Shown here piece after piece: positions 24,571 to 33,236 of a stretch of 47,149 nt of DNA. The translations under genes were made by a program, and so were the position numbers. The notes under the pieces are model-generated. The model was not told where the DNA came from. It searched no databases and worked only from the letters and a program-made list of their open reading frames with translations. The stretch covers positions 1 through 47,149 of the forward strand of contig NZ_JAAIXY010000038.1 in NCBI RefSeq assembly GCF_010894455.1. Direction: 5' to 3'. The stretch's first letter is position 1; each line of letters opens with the position of its first letter. The DNA is from Myxococcus eversor (GTDB taxonomy: Bacteria > Myxococcota > Myxococcia > Myxococcales > Myxococcaceae).

Positions 24571-25590
24571 ATGCCTCGCGGCCCTCATCTCGTGATTCTC
24601 GCCCTCGTCCTGGGGGCACTCGGCTGTTCGTCCTCGACGGCTTCGCGTCCGGAAGTCCCCGGTGACACCGGCGGCCCCGGGCCCGAGGAGCCCTCCGTGC
24701 CGGAGCGCACGTCCTGCACCGGACTGTCCGAGGGCCCGGGCACCCATGAATGGACAGTGACGCACGATGGACGGGCGCGGACCTACCGCGTCCACGTGCC
24801 TCCCGGCTACGACGCCACCAAGCCCATGCCCACGGTGCTCGCGTTCCACGGTTTCGGCTCGAACCCCGAGCAGTTTGAAGTCCAGACGGGCCTGTCGACG
24901 CTCGCGGACACCGAGGGCTTCCTCGTCGTGTACCCGCGCGGACTGAGCGCCGCGGAGCTCAACGGGGGCACCTCGCCCCCCCGGGACAACACCCGGGGCT
25001 GGAACGCGGGCGCGTGCTGTGGGTCGGCCCAGGTGTCCAACAGCGACGACGTGGGCTTCGTGGACGCGCTGCTGACGGACCTGGACACCCGCGTGTGCGT
25101 GGACCCGCGCCGCACCTTCGCCACCGGCTTCTCCAACGGCGGCTTCTTCTCGTACCGGCTGGCCTGTGAGCGCGCGGGGCGCTTCGCCGCCGTGGCGCCC
25201 GTCTCCGGCATGTCGCCCCAGAGCGGCTGCAGCCCGTCCCGTCCGGTGCCGGTGCTGCACATCCATGGCACCGCGGACACCGTCATCCTCTACGCGGGAG
25301 GCAACAACATCCCCTTCGGCCGTGCCTACCCTTCCGCCGAGGACTCCGTCCGGAGCTGGGCGGAGCGCGATGGCTGCGGCGGCCCGGTGGTGGAGACGTA
25401 CCGCCAGGGGGACAGCACTTGTAGCGCCTTCACCGGCTGTTCGCCGGAGACGGCCACCGCGTCGCTCTGCACCGTGCAGGGCGGCGGACACACCTGGCCT
25501 GGCAGTCCGGTCAGCGCGGGCAACCCCACGCAGGACCTGAACGCCACGCTCGAGGCCTGGCGCTTCTTCCAAACCCGGCCTCGTCCCTGA
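24571..25590 (+). CDS. Lipoprotein esterase, PHB-depolymerase/feruloyl-esterase-like
   Basis: The product has 339 residues. The signal peptide ends in LGALGC, so it is a lipoprotein. The alpha/beta-hydrolase domain has an HGFG oxyanion motif, nucleophile Ser in ATGFSNGG (Gly-x-Ser-x-Gly), an Asp in HIHGTADTVILY, and the terminal His in GGGHTWPG. These match the LpqC/PHB-depolymerase/feruloyl esterase group that hydrolyses ester bonds in polymers. Several Cys pairs (ACCGS, FTGCSPE) suggest disulfides outside the cytoplasm. It begins 10 nt after the kinase stop and is probably in its operon. The substrate is not determinable. Confidence 0.88.
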   Translation: MPRGPHLVILALVLGALGCSSSTASRPEVPGDTGGPGPEEPSVPERTSCTGLSEGPGTHEWTVTHDGRARTYRVHVPPGYDATKPMPTVLAFHGFGSNPEQFEVQTGLSTLADTEGFLVVYPRGLSAAELNGGTSPPRDNTRGWNAGACCGSAQVSNSDDVGFVDALLTDLDTRVCVDPRRTFATGFSNGGFFSYRLACERAGRFAAVAPVSGMSPQSGCSPSRPVPVLHIHGTADTVILYAGGNNIPFGRAYPSAEDSVRSWAERDGCGGPVVETYRQGDSTCSAFTGCSPETATASLCTVQGGGHTWPGSPVSAGNPTQDLNATLEAWRFFQTRPRP

Positions 25591-25608
25591 TGCGCAGGAG
25601 AGTTCTTC

Positions 25609-26358
25609 GTGAGCACACGCGCCCTCATCATCAACGCCGACGACCTGGGGTATGACCCGGCCGTCACCCGAGGCATCCTCCAGGCCATGCGCGACGGCGT
25701 CGTCTCGTCCGCCACCCTGATGGTGAACACCCCGTTCGCCGAGGCCTCCGCCCACGAGGCCGAGGGCCTCTCTCTGGGGCTGCACCTGAACCTGGCCCGG
25801 GGCACGCCGGTGTCGAGCGACTTCCCGCGCGAGATGCTCGGCGCCAACGGGAACTTCCTGGAGTCGCGCGCCGCGAGCATGACCGCCGAGGTGGTGGAGG
25901 CGGAGACGCGCGCGCAGCTGGAGCGCTTCACCGCGCTGACGGGGCGTCCGCCCACGCATGTGGACGTGCACATGCACCTGCACCTGCAGCCCCTGGTGCT
26001 GGAGGGCCTGTCCCGCGTCGCCCGGGAGATGAAGCTGCCGGTGCGCTCCATCGACTCCATCATGCGCCACGCGCTCAAGACGCAGGGCATCCCCACCAAC
26101 ACGCACTTCCTGGGCGACACGGGCTCGGACGCGTACTGGACGCTGGAGCGACTGGAGGCGGAGCTGGTGTCGCTGCCCTCCGAGGGCATCATCGAGCTGA
26201 TGTGCCACCCGGGCTATCGCCCCGAGACGGTGAAGAGCGGCTACGGCGCGCAGCGCGAGGTGGAGCTGGCCACCTTCAAGAACCCGAAGGCCCGCGAGAC
26301 GCTGTCCCGACTGGGCATCACCCCCGTGGACTACCGCGTCCTCACGTCCGCGAGCTGA
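25609..26358 (+). CDS. ChbG/HpnK (YdjC) family carbohydrate deacetylase
   Basis: The product has 249 residues. The family fold is shown by LIINADDLGYD at the N-terminus (paired metal-binding Asp), LSLGLHLNLARG (metal His), THVDVHMHLHLQP (second His cluster) and IIELMCHPGY (catalytic His). Members remove N-acetyl groups from amino sugars such as diacetylchitobiose. The start is GTG 25609 with GGAG just upstream. It lies 18 nt after the esterase gene, so kinase, esterase and deacetylase form a likely operon that may act on extracellular polysaccharide or cell-wall material; this last point is inference. Confidence 0.9.
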   Translation: MSTRALIINADDLGYDPAVTRGILQAMRDGVVSSATLMVNTPFAEASAHEAEGLSLGLHLNLARGTPVSSDFPREMLGANGNFLESRAASMTAEVVEAETRAQLERFTALTGRPPTHVDVHMHLHLQPLVLEGLSRVAREMKLPVRSIDSIMRHALKTQGIPTNTHFLGDTGSDAYWTLERLEAELVSLPSEGIIELMCHPGYRPETVKSGYGAQREVELATFKNPKARETLSRLGITPVDYRVLTSAS

Positions 26359-26440
26359 AGTCGTCGGCCCGTCCGCGGCTCGCGCCATGGGTGCCTGCCT
26401 TGCGTGGGAGCAAGCCCCTGACGAGCCAGCCTCCGCGCGT

Positions 26441-26460
26441 GCCCCTCAGATTCGAGGGGC
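26441..26460. terminator. Hairpin at the 3' end of the histidine kinase gene
   Basis: GCCCCTC (26441-26447) pairs with GAGGGGC (26454-26460) around a 6-nt loop. It overlaps the stop codon of the minus-strand kinase and lies between convergent genes. Confidence 0.5.
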
Positions 26461-28368
26461 CATGCCCACGTGCGGGGGCAGGTCCCCCACCGCGGGCGAG
26501 ACTCCAGACGGCCGCCGCCGCTCCTGCATGAGCACGTTGCGCACGCGCGCCACCAGCTCATCGGCGACGTAGGGCCGCGTGCACAGGGACGTCTCCTCCT
26601 GGGCCCACCACGGCCGCGCATCCCCGGCCAGGAGGATGGGCACCGGCCGCGCGCGTGGCAGCGTGGCGAACGTCTCCAGGAACAGGCCCGCCTTGCCATG
26701 GGTGACGGAGGTGGACAGCACGATGAGGTCCACCGGCAGGTGCGTGGCCTGGCGCAGCGCCTCCGCTCCGTTCCGCGTGGTGAGCACCTCGAACCCCTCG
26801 GCGCACAACACGCGCTCGGCCAGGGCCTCCTGCGCGGAGTCCTCGTCGAGCAGCAGCACCCGCCGGGGCAGCCGCTTCACCTCGTGCGACGGCATCCGCG
26901 GCAGGCTCACCGTGAAGGTGCTGCCCTGGCCCTCCGAGCTCGCCAGCGACAGCGCGCCCCCGTGCAGCCTCGCGATGGAGTGGCTGATATACAACCCCAG
27001 CCCCAGTCCCCCGAAGTTGCGGTGCGATACGTTGCGCGCCTTGTAGAAGCGTTGGAACACCTGGGACTGGTCCGCGCCGGGGATGCCGATGCCATGGTCC
27101 TGGACGTGGATGCGCGCCTCGCCCGCGAGCCGCTCCACGCACACGGTGATGGGCTCGCCCGGCGGGCTGTACTTGTGCGCGTTCTCCAGCAGATTCACGA
27201 GCACCTGCTCCAGCCTGTCCCTGTCTCCCCGCACCCACACGCGCTCGCGCGGCACGTCCACCGCGAAGGGCCGGTCGAAGGCCGCGCGGAAGTGGTCCAC
27301 CACCTCCGCCACCAGTTGCCCCACCTCCAGCGGCGACAAATCCAACGCCAGCCTCCCGGCGTCCAGCCGCGAGGCATCCAGCAGGTCATCCACCAGCCCC
27401 GCCAGCCGGTCCACCTGCCGCTTGGACTTCAGCACCGTGGCCAGCTCCAGCGGCTGCCCCGCCGTGAGCTTACGCTCCATGGTGAACAGGCCCAGCTTCA
27501 GCGGGGTGAGCGGCGTCTTCAGCTCGTGGCTCGCGATGGACATGAACTCCTCGCGCACCTGGAGCGCCGCCTTCGCCTCACGCAGGAGGCGCGCGTTCTC
27601 CACCGCCACCGCGAGCTGGTTGGCCGCCGCCGTCCACAGCTCCAGCTCCCGGGCGGAGAAGGACGTGCCCTGTTCCTTGTAGAGCAGCAGCAACCCCACC
27701 GTCCGGCGCGGCGCGCACAGCGGCACCGCGGCGAAGATGGAGCCCATCGAATCCCCATACCCCCGCTGGATTCCGAGCTGCGCCTGCCGCAAGGCCAGCG
27801 CCTGCCGGAACGGGTCCTCCTCCGGGTCGAACGAGTCCTCGGGAGACTCGCTCCCGGCCAGGTCCGACACCGCCGAGCGACGCAGCTCCGCGCCATCCTC
27901 CTCGCAGAGGTACACCTCCGCGCGCCGCACCTGCGCGCATCTCACCAGCGCGACGACGGCCGCGGCGCACACGCTGTCCACCTCCAGCGTCTCGCCCACG
28001 GCCCGGGCAATCTCGCGCACCGCCATGGAGAAGGCGCCGTCGTCATCCACGCCGGAGGGCTCCACCACCAGCCAGGAGCCGGGAGACTCCTCCTCGCGTC
28101 CCGGCTTCACCTGCACGCGCACCTGGTGCAGCTCCCGGGTGATGACGTGGCCGGTGTGCGGACGGCCCTCGCGCACCGCCAGCTCCATCGCCTCCAGGCT
28201 CCGTCCGCGCTCCAACGCCTCCAGCAGGTTGGTGCCCAGGGGCAACGTCATACCCGTCTTGCGGGCGAACCCTTCCTCACACCACTGGACGCACAAGTCG
28301 GGTCCGACGCGCACCAGGGCTTGGGGGAGGCACGAGAAGGCTTCTTCGACGTCAGGGGGAAGCGTCAT
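26446..28368 (-). CDS. Hybrid sensor histidine kinase with degenerate C-terminal receiver
   Basis: This 640-residue soluble kinase has a PAS-like N-terminus (about 1-90), a GAF domain at about 105-260 (EIARAVGETLEVDSVCAAAV ... VGLLLLYKEQG), and HisKA with phospho-His in SIASHELKTPLTPLK (about 280). The HATPase follows with NLLENAHKYSPPG, DHGIGIPGAD and GGLGLGLYIS. The C-terminal receiver-like domain (about 501-630) keeps the DED pocket, but the phospho-acceptor position reads VLSTSVTHG (Ser for Asp) and the conserved Lys reads CTRPYV (Arg). It is therefore probably a non-phosphorylatable pseudo-receiver. The start is ATG 28368. The frame is open upstream over queF, but that is antisense. Confidence 0.9.
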   Translation of the reverse strand: MTLPPDVEEAFSCLPQALVRVGPDLCVQWCEEGFARKTGMTLPLGTNLLEALERGRSLEAMELAVREGRPHTGHVITRELHQVRVQVKPGREEESPGSWLVVEPSGVDDDGAFSMAVREIARAVGETLEVDSVCAAAVVALVRCAQVRRAEVYLCEEDGAELRRSAVSDLAGSESPEDSFDPEEDPFRQALALRQAQLGIQRGYGDSMGSIFAAVPLCAPRRTVGLLLLYKEQGTSFSARELELWTAAANQLAVAVENARLLREAKAALQVREEFMSIASHELKTPLTPLKLGLFTMERKLTAGQPLELATVLKSKRQVDRLAGLVDDLLDASRLDAGRLALDLSPLEVGQLVAEVVDHFRAAFDRPFAVDVPRERVWVRGDRDRLEQVLVNLLENAHKYSPPGEPITVCVERLAGEARIHVQDHGIGIPGADQSQVFQRFYKARNVSHRNFGGLGLGLYISHSIARLHGGALSLASSEGQGSTFTVSLPRMPSHEVKRLPRRVLLLDEDSAQEALAERVLCAEGFEVLTTRNGAEALRQATHLPVDLIVLSTSVTHGKAGLFLETFATLPRARPVPILLAGDARPWWAQEETSLCTRPYVADELVARVRNVLMQERRRPSGVSPAVGDLPPHVGMAPRI

Positions 28369-28563
28369 GTGCTCGGGAAGGTGGCGGGGGGCCTTCGGGA
28401 TTATGAACCCCGCCCCGAGTGCGCAACCCGCCCGCCCCCCGCATTCCACGCTGGTGGACGACCGCCGCGTTGAGGGGGTGACAGAACCCTTCAGGGGCAG
28501 CCAGGGGGGCTGGGAGCCACGTCGTGGATGACACGTAGCGATGGTGTGGTAGACGACAGCGCC

Positions 28564-28920
28564 ATGCCTTCGCAGCCGACCAAGGAACTCCAGACCTTCC
28601 CCAACCCGGCGCCCGAGCGCGACTACGAAATCGCGTTCGACTGCCCGGAGTTCACGTGTCTGTGCCCGCTCACCGGGCAGCCGGACTTCGCCCGGTTCAA
28701 GATTACGTACGTCCCGGACCAGCTCTGCATCGAGCTGAAGAGCCTGAAGCTCTACATGTGGGCCTACCGGAACGAGGGGGCCTTCCACGAGAAGGTCACC
28801 AACACCATCGCCGACGACATCATCAAGGCCATCCAGCCGCGCAAGCTGACGCTGGTGGGTGACTGGTTCGTGCGCGGCGGAATCGGGACCATCGTCACCG
28901 TCACGCACGAGAAGAAGTAA
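28564..28920 (+). CDS. queF: NADPH-dependent 7-cyano-7-deazaguanine reductase
   Basis: This 118-residue short-type QueF reduces preQ0 to preQ1 in queuosine biosynthesis. Signatures are FTCLCPLTGQPDFARFKITY (nucleophile Cys34 and Asp41), the QueF motif ELKSLKLYMWAYRNEG and FHEKVTN. ATG 28564 has no Shine-Dalgarno; TAGACG lies 8 nt upstream. No preQ1 riboswitch is apparent in the leader. queA, a later step of the pathway, is 6 kb away. Confidence 0.95.
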   Translation: MPSQPTKELQTFPNPAPERDYEIAFDCPEFTCLCPLTGQPDFARFKITYVPDQLCIELKSLKLYMWAYRNEGAFHEKVTNTIADDIIKAIQPRKLTLVGDWFVRGGIGTIVTVTHEKK

Positions 28921-28942
28921 TCGTGTAGCAACAGCGGGAGCA

Positions 28943-28968
28943 GCGAGCGCCGTCTCGAGGGCGCTCGC
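28943..28968. terminator. Hairpin between convergent queF and small membrane protein gene
   Basis: GCGAGCGCC (28943-28951) and GGCGCTCGC (28960-28968) form a perfect 9-bp stem around an 8-nt loop. This is a good bidirectional terminator candidate without a T run. Confidence 0.6.
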
Positions 28969-28971
28969 GCC

Positions 28972-29166
28972 TCACTCCGCCTTGTTGAAGATGGCGTCGG
29001 CGTTCTTGTTCAGGTCCGTCTCGATGCGGTCAGCGGCCTTGTGCACGTTCTGCAGCCTGCGAGCGGCGGCCGCCTCCGGGTCCGTCTTGGCCGGGCGGTT
29101 GAGGACATACCGCGCCGCCGCGACCAGCACGACGATGCCCAGGATGAAAGTGACCATGCGTCCCAT
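28972..29166 (-). CDS. Small membrane protein of unknown function
   Basis: This 64-residue protein has one N-terminal membrane helix (VTFILGIVVLVAAARYVL), then a charged, helical cytoplasmic or periplasmic tail with EAAAARRLQNVHKAADRIET. GGAGG lies 7 nt before ATG 29166. The start is 18 nt past the stop of the upstream Ser/Thr kinase, so the two form an operon. I recognise no family. It could be a kinase partner or substrate, by context only. Confidence 0.75.
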   Translation of the reverse strand: MGRMVTFILGIVVLVAAARYVLNRPAKTDPEAAAARRLQNVHKAADRIETDLNKNADAIFNKAE

Positions 29167-29184
29167 GGACTGCCTCCTCCCGCC

Positions 29185-30273
29185 TCAGCGGGTGAGCTGT
29201 TGCACCAGTGGCGCCCACTGCGCCTGGGTGAAGTAGAGGCCGGTTCCGGCCAGCGACGCGAGGACGAGCGCGACGAGCGCCCACTTGAGTCCACCGCCGG
29301 AGCGAGAGCGCGAGGTGTCGAAGACCTCCACCGCCGCGTCCAGCTCCTGGGGCCGCAAGAGCTGCTGCGCCTCCGTCTCCGTCAGCTTCTGGCGGTGGCG
29401 CAGGAAGGCGACCAGCAGCCCCGCATGCGACACCTGGACTTCCTGGGCCAGGAAGACATCCAGCTCACGGCGCATGGCGGCGGCGTCCGGGAAGCGGTCC
29501 TCCGGCTTCACCTCCATGGCGCGCTGGATGATGCGCACCAGGGGCGAGGGTACGTTGGGCGCCACCTTGTTGAGCGGCGTGTACTTGCCGTCGCGAATCT
29601 TCGCGAACACCTCGCCCGCCGTCTTGCCGTGGAAGGGCCGGGCACCGGAGAGGGCCTCGTAGAGCAGCACGCCGAGCGAGAAGATGTCGGTGCGGCCATC
29701 CAGCGGCGCGCCCGTCACCTGCTCCGGGGACATGTACGAGGGCGTACCCACCGCCATGCCCGCCTGCGTGAGCGCCTCCAGCCCCACGTCCTTGGCGATG
29801 CCGAAGTCCATCAGCTTCACGTCACCGGACTTGGTGAGCATGACGTTGGCGGGCTTCAAGTCACGGTGGATGATGTGGCGGAAGTGCGCGTGGTCCAGCG
29901 CGCTGGCGATGCGCGCGGCGATGACGCCCGTGACGTCCGGGGGCAGCGGCCCTTCCTTGATGAGCGTGTGGAGGGTGGGGCCGTCCACCAGCTCCATCAC
30001 CATGAACATGCTGTCGTTCTTCTCCACCAGGTCGTAGAGCGTGACGATGTTCTGGTGGCGGAAGGCGGCCAGCGCGAGCGACTCCCGGCGGAAGCGGGAC
30101 AAGGTCTCCCGGTCTCGCTTGCCCTCGGGCAGCAATTCCTTGATGGCGACCTCGCGCTGAATCATCTCGTGGAGGCCGCGATACACGACGGCCATCCCAC
30201 CTCGGCCCAGCTCTCCGAGCACTCGATACGCGCCAATCTTGCGATGACGGACTGCTTTTTCAGCGGCAGGCAC
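29185..30273 (-). CDS. Membrane-anchored Ser/Thr protein kinase
   Basis: This 362-residue Hanks-type kinase has GRGGMAVVYRG (Gly loop), VAIKEL (ATP-binding Lys), IIHRDLKPANVML (catalytic Asp), LMDFGIAKD (DFG), VGTPSYMSPEQ (activation segment) and DIFSLGVLLYEALSG. A C-terminal helix (LKWALVALVLASLAGTGLYF) anchors it in the membrane with only a short tail outside, so it lacks an obvious extracellular sensor. The start is GTG 30273, with TACCCT 6 nt upstream and no Shine-Dalgarno. The small membrane protein gene follows at 18 nt. Confidence 0.94.
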   Translation of the reverse strand: MPAAEKAVRHRKIGAYRVLGELGRGGMAVVYRGLHEMIQREVAIKELLPEGKRDRETLSRFRRESLALAAFRHQNIVTLYDLVEKNDSMFMVMELVDGPTLHTLIKEGPLPPDVTGVIAARIASALDHAHFRHIIHRDLKPANVMLTKSGDVKLMDFGIAKDVGLEALTQAGMAVGTPSYMSPEQVTGAPLDGRTDIFSLGVLLYEALSGARPFHGKTAGEVFAKIRDGKYTPLNKVAPNVPSPLVRIIQRAMEVKPEDRFPDAAAMRRELDVFLAQEVQVSHAGLLVAFLRHRQKLTETEAQQLLRPQELDAAVEVFDTSRSRSGGGLKWALVALVLASLAGTGLYFTQAQWAPLVQQLTR

Positions 30274-30279
30274 GGGCGA

Positions 30280-30285
30280 AGGGTA
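30280..30285 (-). promoter_or_regulatory. -10-like TACCCT before the Ser/Thr kinase gene
   Basis: TANNNT hexamer on the minus strand 6 nt before GTG 30273; no Shine-Dalgarno. Candidate leaderless promoter. Confidence 0.4.
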
Positions 30286-30443
30286 CAGAACTGGACGCGC
30301 ACCGTCGATGTCTCACGTGGCCACCCCCGTCCACGACTCACATCCGCCCGAGCCGAAGAAGTCCAAGGAGGACAGCCAGGACGGACACCCGGGCAAGCGC
30401 TCCCTGTCACCCGGGGCGTGTCCCGCTCCGCCCGGGAGAGTTG

Positions 30444-30449
30444 TAGGGT
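30444..30449 (+). promoter_or_regulatory. -10-like TAGGGT before the phospholipase D-family gene
   Basis: TANNNT hexamer 10 nt before ATG 30460. It overlaps the alternative start GTG 30448, which favours ATG 30460 if the promoter is real. Confidence 0.35.
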
Positions 30450-30459
30450 GGATGCGCTC

Positions 30460-31599
30460 ATGCGCACCGAAGCCTCCGTCGTCCCGCAGCCCGCGCTCCC
30501 GCTGTCCCAGCCGTCACTGGCCCGGGAGCACGCGAGCGAGCACTGCACGCTGCTGGATGGAGGGACGGAGGCGTTTCCCCGGATGCTGGAGGCCATCTCC
30601 TTCGCCCGGCACCGCATCCACCTGGAGGTCTACACCTTCGAGCGCGAGGGCGTGGGCGCGCTCTTCCTGGACGCTCTGGTGGCGGCGGCGAAGCGGGGCG
30701 TGTTGGTAAAGGTGGTGGTGGACGGCTGGGGGAGCATCGGCGCCAGCAAGCACCTCACCCAGACGCTGCTCGCCGCGGGCGCGAAGGTGCGCGTGTACAA
30801 CCCGCTCACGTCGCTGTGCCTGGGCCGCTCGTGGCGCAACCACCGCAAGATTCTCCTCGTCGACGACACGGTGGCGTTCCTGGGTGGCATCAACATCGGC
30901 GACGCCTACGCGGCCAAGGGCGACGTGCCCGGCTGGGCGGACCTGGCGGTGGAGCTGCGGGGTGACATCTGCCGGCAGCTCGGGGAGAAGCTGACGGCGG
31001 GCGCGGCGGCGCTGTCCGCGGGCGCGGTGAGGCTGTTCCTGTCCGGCATCGGCGGGGGGCACCGGCTGCGCAAGCGCTACCTGTCCGCCATCGACGGGGC
31101 GAAGCACGAGGTCATCCTCGCGCACGCATACTTCCTCCCCGACAACAGCTTCGTGAAGGCGCTGACGCGCGCGGCGCGCCGGGGCGTGAAGGTGTCGCTG
31201 CTGCTCGCCGGACGCAGCGACGTCATCTTCGCCCGCGCCGCGACGATGCGGCTGTACGCCACCTTCCTGCGCGCCGGGGTGAGCATCCACGAGTGGACGG
31301 CCTCCACGCTGCACGCCAAGGCCGCGGTGGTGGACGGCAGGACGCTGCTGGTGGGCAGCTTCAACCTGGACCCGCTGTCGCTCGTGAATCTGGAGACGCT
31401 GGTGGAGGCGGAGGAGCCCGCCGTGGCGGCGCAAGCGGCCCTGTGGCTGGACAAACACGTGGCCCTGTCGAGGCACGTCCTGCCCGAGCAGTGCGGCCGC
31501 TCCGGCCTCCAGCGGTGGCTGTTGGACGTCGTGGGACTGGCCGTGGCGCGCTTCGCGGAGCACTTCGCCAGCTTCATCGGGCGGCGGCGCAAGCGGTGA
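30460..31599 (+). CDS. Phospholipase D-family protein (cardiolipin synthase-like)
   Basis: This 379-residue protein has two HKD motifs: NHRKILLVDDTVAFLGGINI (about 126-145) and LHAKAAVVDGRTLLVGSFNL (about 284-303). The layout, with EVYTFEREGVGALFLDALV before the first motif and FNLDPLSLVNLE after the second, fits the cardiolipin synthase B (ClsB) branch, which condenses phosphatidyl groups at the inner membrane. There is no N-terminal membrane helix, as in ClsB. The frame is open far upstream, but coding similarity begins here. It is divergent from the Ser/Thr kinase gene. Confidence 0.9.
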   Translation: MRTEASVVPQPALPLSQPSLAREHASEHCTLLDGGTEAFPRMLEAISFARHRIHLEVYTFEREGVGALFLDALVAAAKRGVLVKVVVDGWGSIGASKHLTQTLLAAGAKVRVYNPLTSLCLGRSWRNHRKILLVDDTVAFLGGINIGDAYAAKGDVPGWADLAVELRGDICRQLGEKLTAGAAALSAGAVRLFLSGIGGGHRLRKRYLSAIDGAKHEVILAHAYFLPDNSFVKALTRAARRGVKVSLLLAGRSDVIFARAATMRLYATFLRAGVSIHEWTASTLHAKAAVVDGRTLLVGSFNLDPLSLVNLETLVEAEEPAVAAQAALWLDKHVALSRHVLPEQCGRSGLQRWLLDVVGLAVARFAEHFASFIGRRRKR

Positions 31600-31691
31600 G
31601 GCCGTCACGCTCGCGTCACGCGAGGGCCTGAAAAAGCCCCTGCCCGGCCGCAGCCCCCTCATGACGTGCTGCGCGGGCCGCCAGGGCGCTC

Positions 31692-31697
31692 TACACT
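31692..31697 (+). promoter_or_regulatory. -10-like TACACT before the ppx-like gene
   Basis: TANNNT hexamer 15 nt before ATG 31713; no Shine-Dalgarno in between. Candidate promoter giving a very short leader. Confidence 0.4.
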
Positions 31698-31712
31698 GTC
31701 GCACGTCCAACC

Positions 31713-33236
31713 ATGCCCATTCGCCGCCCCGCCCTCCCGCCCGTACTCGCAGCCATCGATGTGGGGACCAACGCCGTGCGACTGGAGCTCGCCCGGCCGG
31801 ACGCCGACGGGGCGCTCGAGACGCTCCATCAGGAGAGAGACCCCATCCGCCCGGGTGAGGGCGTCTTCGCCACCGGCACCATGCCGGAGGCCACCGCCGA
31901 GCGACTCCTGTCCACGCTGCGGCGCTACTCCGCGCTCTGCCGCCGCCACAAGGCCCAGGTGCGCGCGGTGGCCACCAGCGCCCTGCGCGAGGCCCGCAAC
32001 AGCCCGGACATCGTCCGACGCGTGCGCGAGGAGGCCGGCCTCAACCTGGAGGTCGTCAGCGGCAAGGAGGAGGCGCGCCTCATCTGCCTGGGCGTGCTGC
32101 ACCGCAAGCCCCCGGGCACCCGCTCGCTGCTCATCGACATTGGCGGCGGCAGCACCGAGGTGGCCACCGCCGTGGGCGAGAAGCCCGACAACCTCTGGAG
32201 CCTGGGGCTGGGCTCGGTGCGCCTCACCGAGGTCTTCGAGGCGTCACGCATGGTGACACCGAAGCAGCTGCGCATCATGCGAGGGTTCGTCCAGGAGGTG
32301 CTGGGCAAGACGCTGCCGGAGAAGCTGCCGCTGTTGCCTCGGATGGCGCTCGGCTCGTCCGGCACCATCAACGCCGTGGTGTCCTTCGCCTCCAGCGAGA
32401 GCAGCGGCAACGCCACCGTGCGCCAGCTCACCCAGACGGTGGAGACACTGGCGCAGATGCCCGTGGACCGGCGGCGCAAGCGCTTCGACCCCAAGCGCGC
32501 CGACATCATCGTCGCCGGCGCCGTCATCCTGGAGGGCGTGGCGAAGTACCTGGGAATCGAATCCGTCAGCGTCGTCAACCGGGGCCTGCGCGACGGCATC
32601 CTCGTGGACCTGCTCTACCGGCAGGACGCCCACCACCAGGACGACGACCACAGCCTGGCGGACGCCGCCGTCGTCATGGGGCAGCGCTTCTTCTTCGACG
32701 AGAAGCACGCGCGTCAGGTGGCCCGCATGGCGCTGACGCTCTTCGACGACCTGGCCGCCCTGCACCAGCTCCCGCTGTCGGTGCGCCCCTATCTGGAGGT
32801 CGCCGCGCTGCTGCACGACATCGGCCACGCGGTGAACTACGAGCGCCACCACAAGCACACGTACTACCTCATCCGGCACGCGGACCTCCCCGGCCTCGCG
32901 GACCGTGAGCGCGAGCTGGTGGCCCGAGTCGCCCGCTACCACCGGCGCAGCCCGCCGGAGCTGGCTCACTCGGGCATGACGGGGCTGACTCCCACCGAGG
33001 CCCGCACCGTGCGCAAGCTCGCCACCCTGCTGCGCGTGGCCAACTCGCTGGACCACAGCCACCACCAGCCCATCAAGGACTTCAAGGCCACCAACGGCCG
33101 CGACGGCGTCGCCCTGCACCTGCGCGCGCGCCAGCCGGTGGACCTGGAGCTGTGGAACGCGGAGCACGAGGTGGCGCTCTTCCGCCGCGTCTTCGGCAAG
33201 AAGCTCACCTTCCACGTCCACACCGGCGGCCGTTAG
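31713..33236 (+). CDS. ppx: Ppx/GppA-family exopolyphosphatase with HD domain
   Basis: This 507-residue protein has a sugar-kinase-like ATPase fold at about 1-305: AAIDVGTNAVRLEL (phosphate 1 loop), TSALREARN, SGKEEARL, LLIDIGGGSTEVA (phosphate 2) and LGSSGTINAV. A C-terminal HD domain (about 330-500) contains LLHDIGHAVNYERHHKHTYY and RVANSLDHSH. Members hydrolyse terminal phosphates of polyphosphate and/or pppGpp; which one cannot be told here, so the symbol is by family. The length matches the long Ppx form. Confidence 0.9.
   Translation: MPIRRPALPPVLAAIDVGTNAVRLELARPDADGALETLHQERDPIRPGEGVFATGTMPEATAERLLSTLRRYSALCRRHKAQVRAVATSALREARNSPDIVRRVREEAGLNLEVVSGKEEARLICLGVLHRKPPGTRSLLIDIGGGSTEVATAVGEKPDNLWSLGLGSVRLTEVFEASRMVTPKQLRIMRGFVQEVLGKTLPEKLPLLPRMALGSSGTINAVVSFASSESSGNATVRQLTQTVETLAQMPVDRRRKRFDPKRADIIVAGAVILEGVAKYLGIESVSVVNRGLRDGILVDLLYRQDAHHQDDDHSLADAAVVMGQRFFFDEKHARQVARMALTLFDDLAALHQLPLSVRPYLEVAALLHDIGHAVNYERHHKHTYYLIRHADLPGLADRERELVARVARYHRRSPPELAHSGMTGLTPTEARTVRKLATLLRVANSLDHSHHQPIKDFKATNGRDGVALHLRARQPVDLELWNAEHEVALFRRVFGKKLTFHVHTGGR

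Noticed and set aside
21327..24572. A 1081-codon open frame on the minus strand across the amidohydrolase 5' part and the whole Ser/Thr kinase gene
   Set aside because: It is antisense to two genes with clear family motifs, has Arg/Gly/His-rich random-like sequence, and exists only because stop codons are rare at this GC content.
28440..28563. Possible preQ1 riboswitch upstream of queF
   Set aside because: No recognisable compact hairpin with A-rich tail or pseudoknot partner could be found by eye; the region is GC-rich.
28369..28908. N-terminal extension of the histidine kinase of about 180 residues
   Set aside because: The extension is antisense to queF and lacks domain-like sequence; the kinase similarity starts near ATG 28368.
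29041..30459. Long N-terminal extension of the phospholipase D gene to 29041
   Set aside because: It would be antisense to the Ser/Thr kinase; family similarity begins only after 30460.
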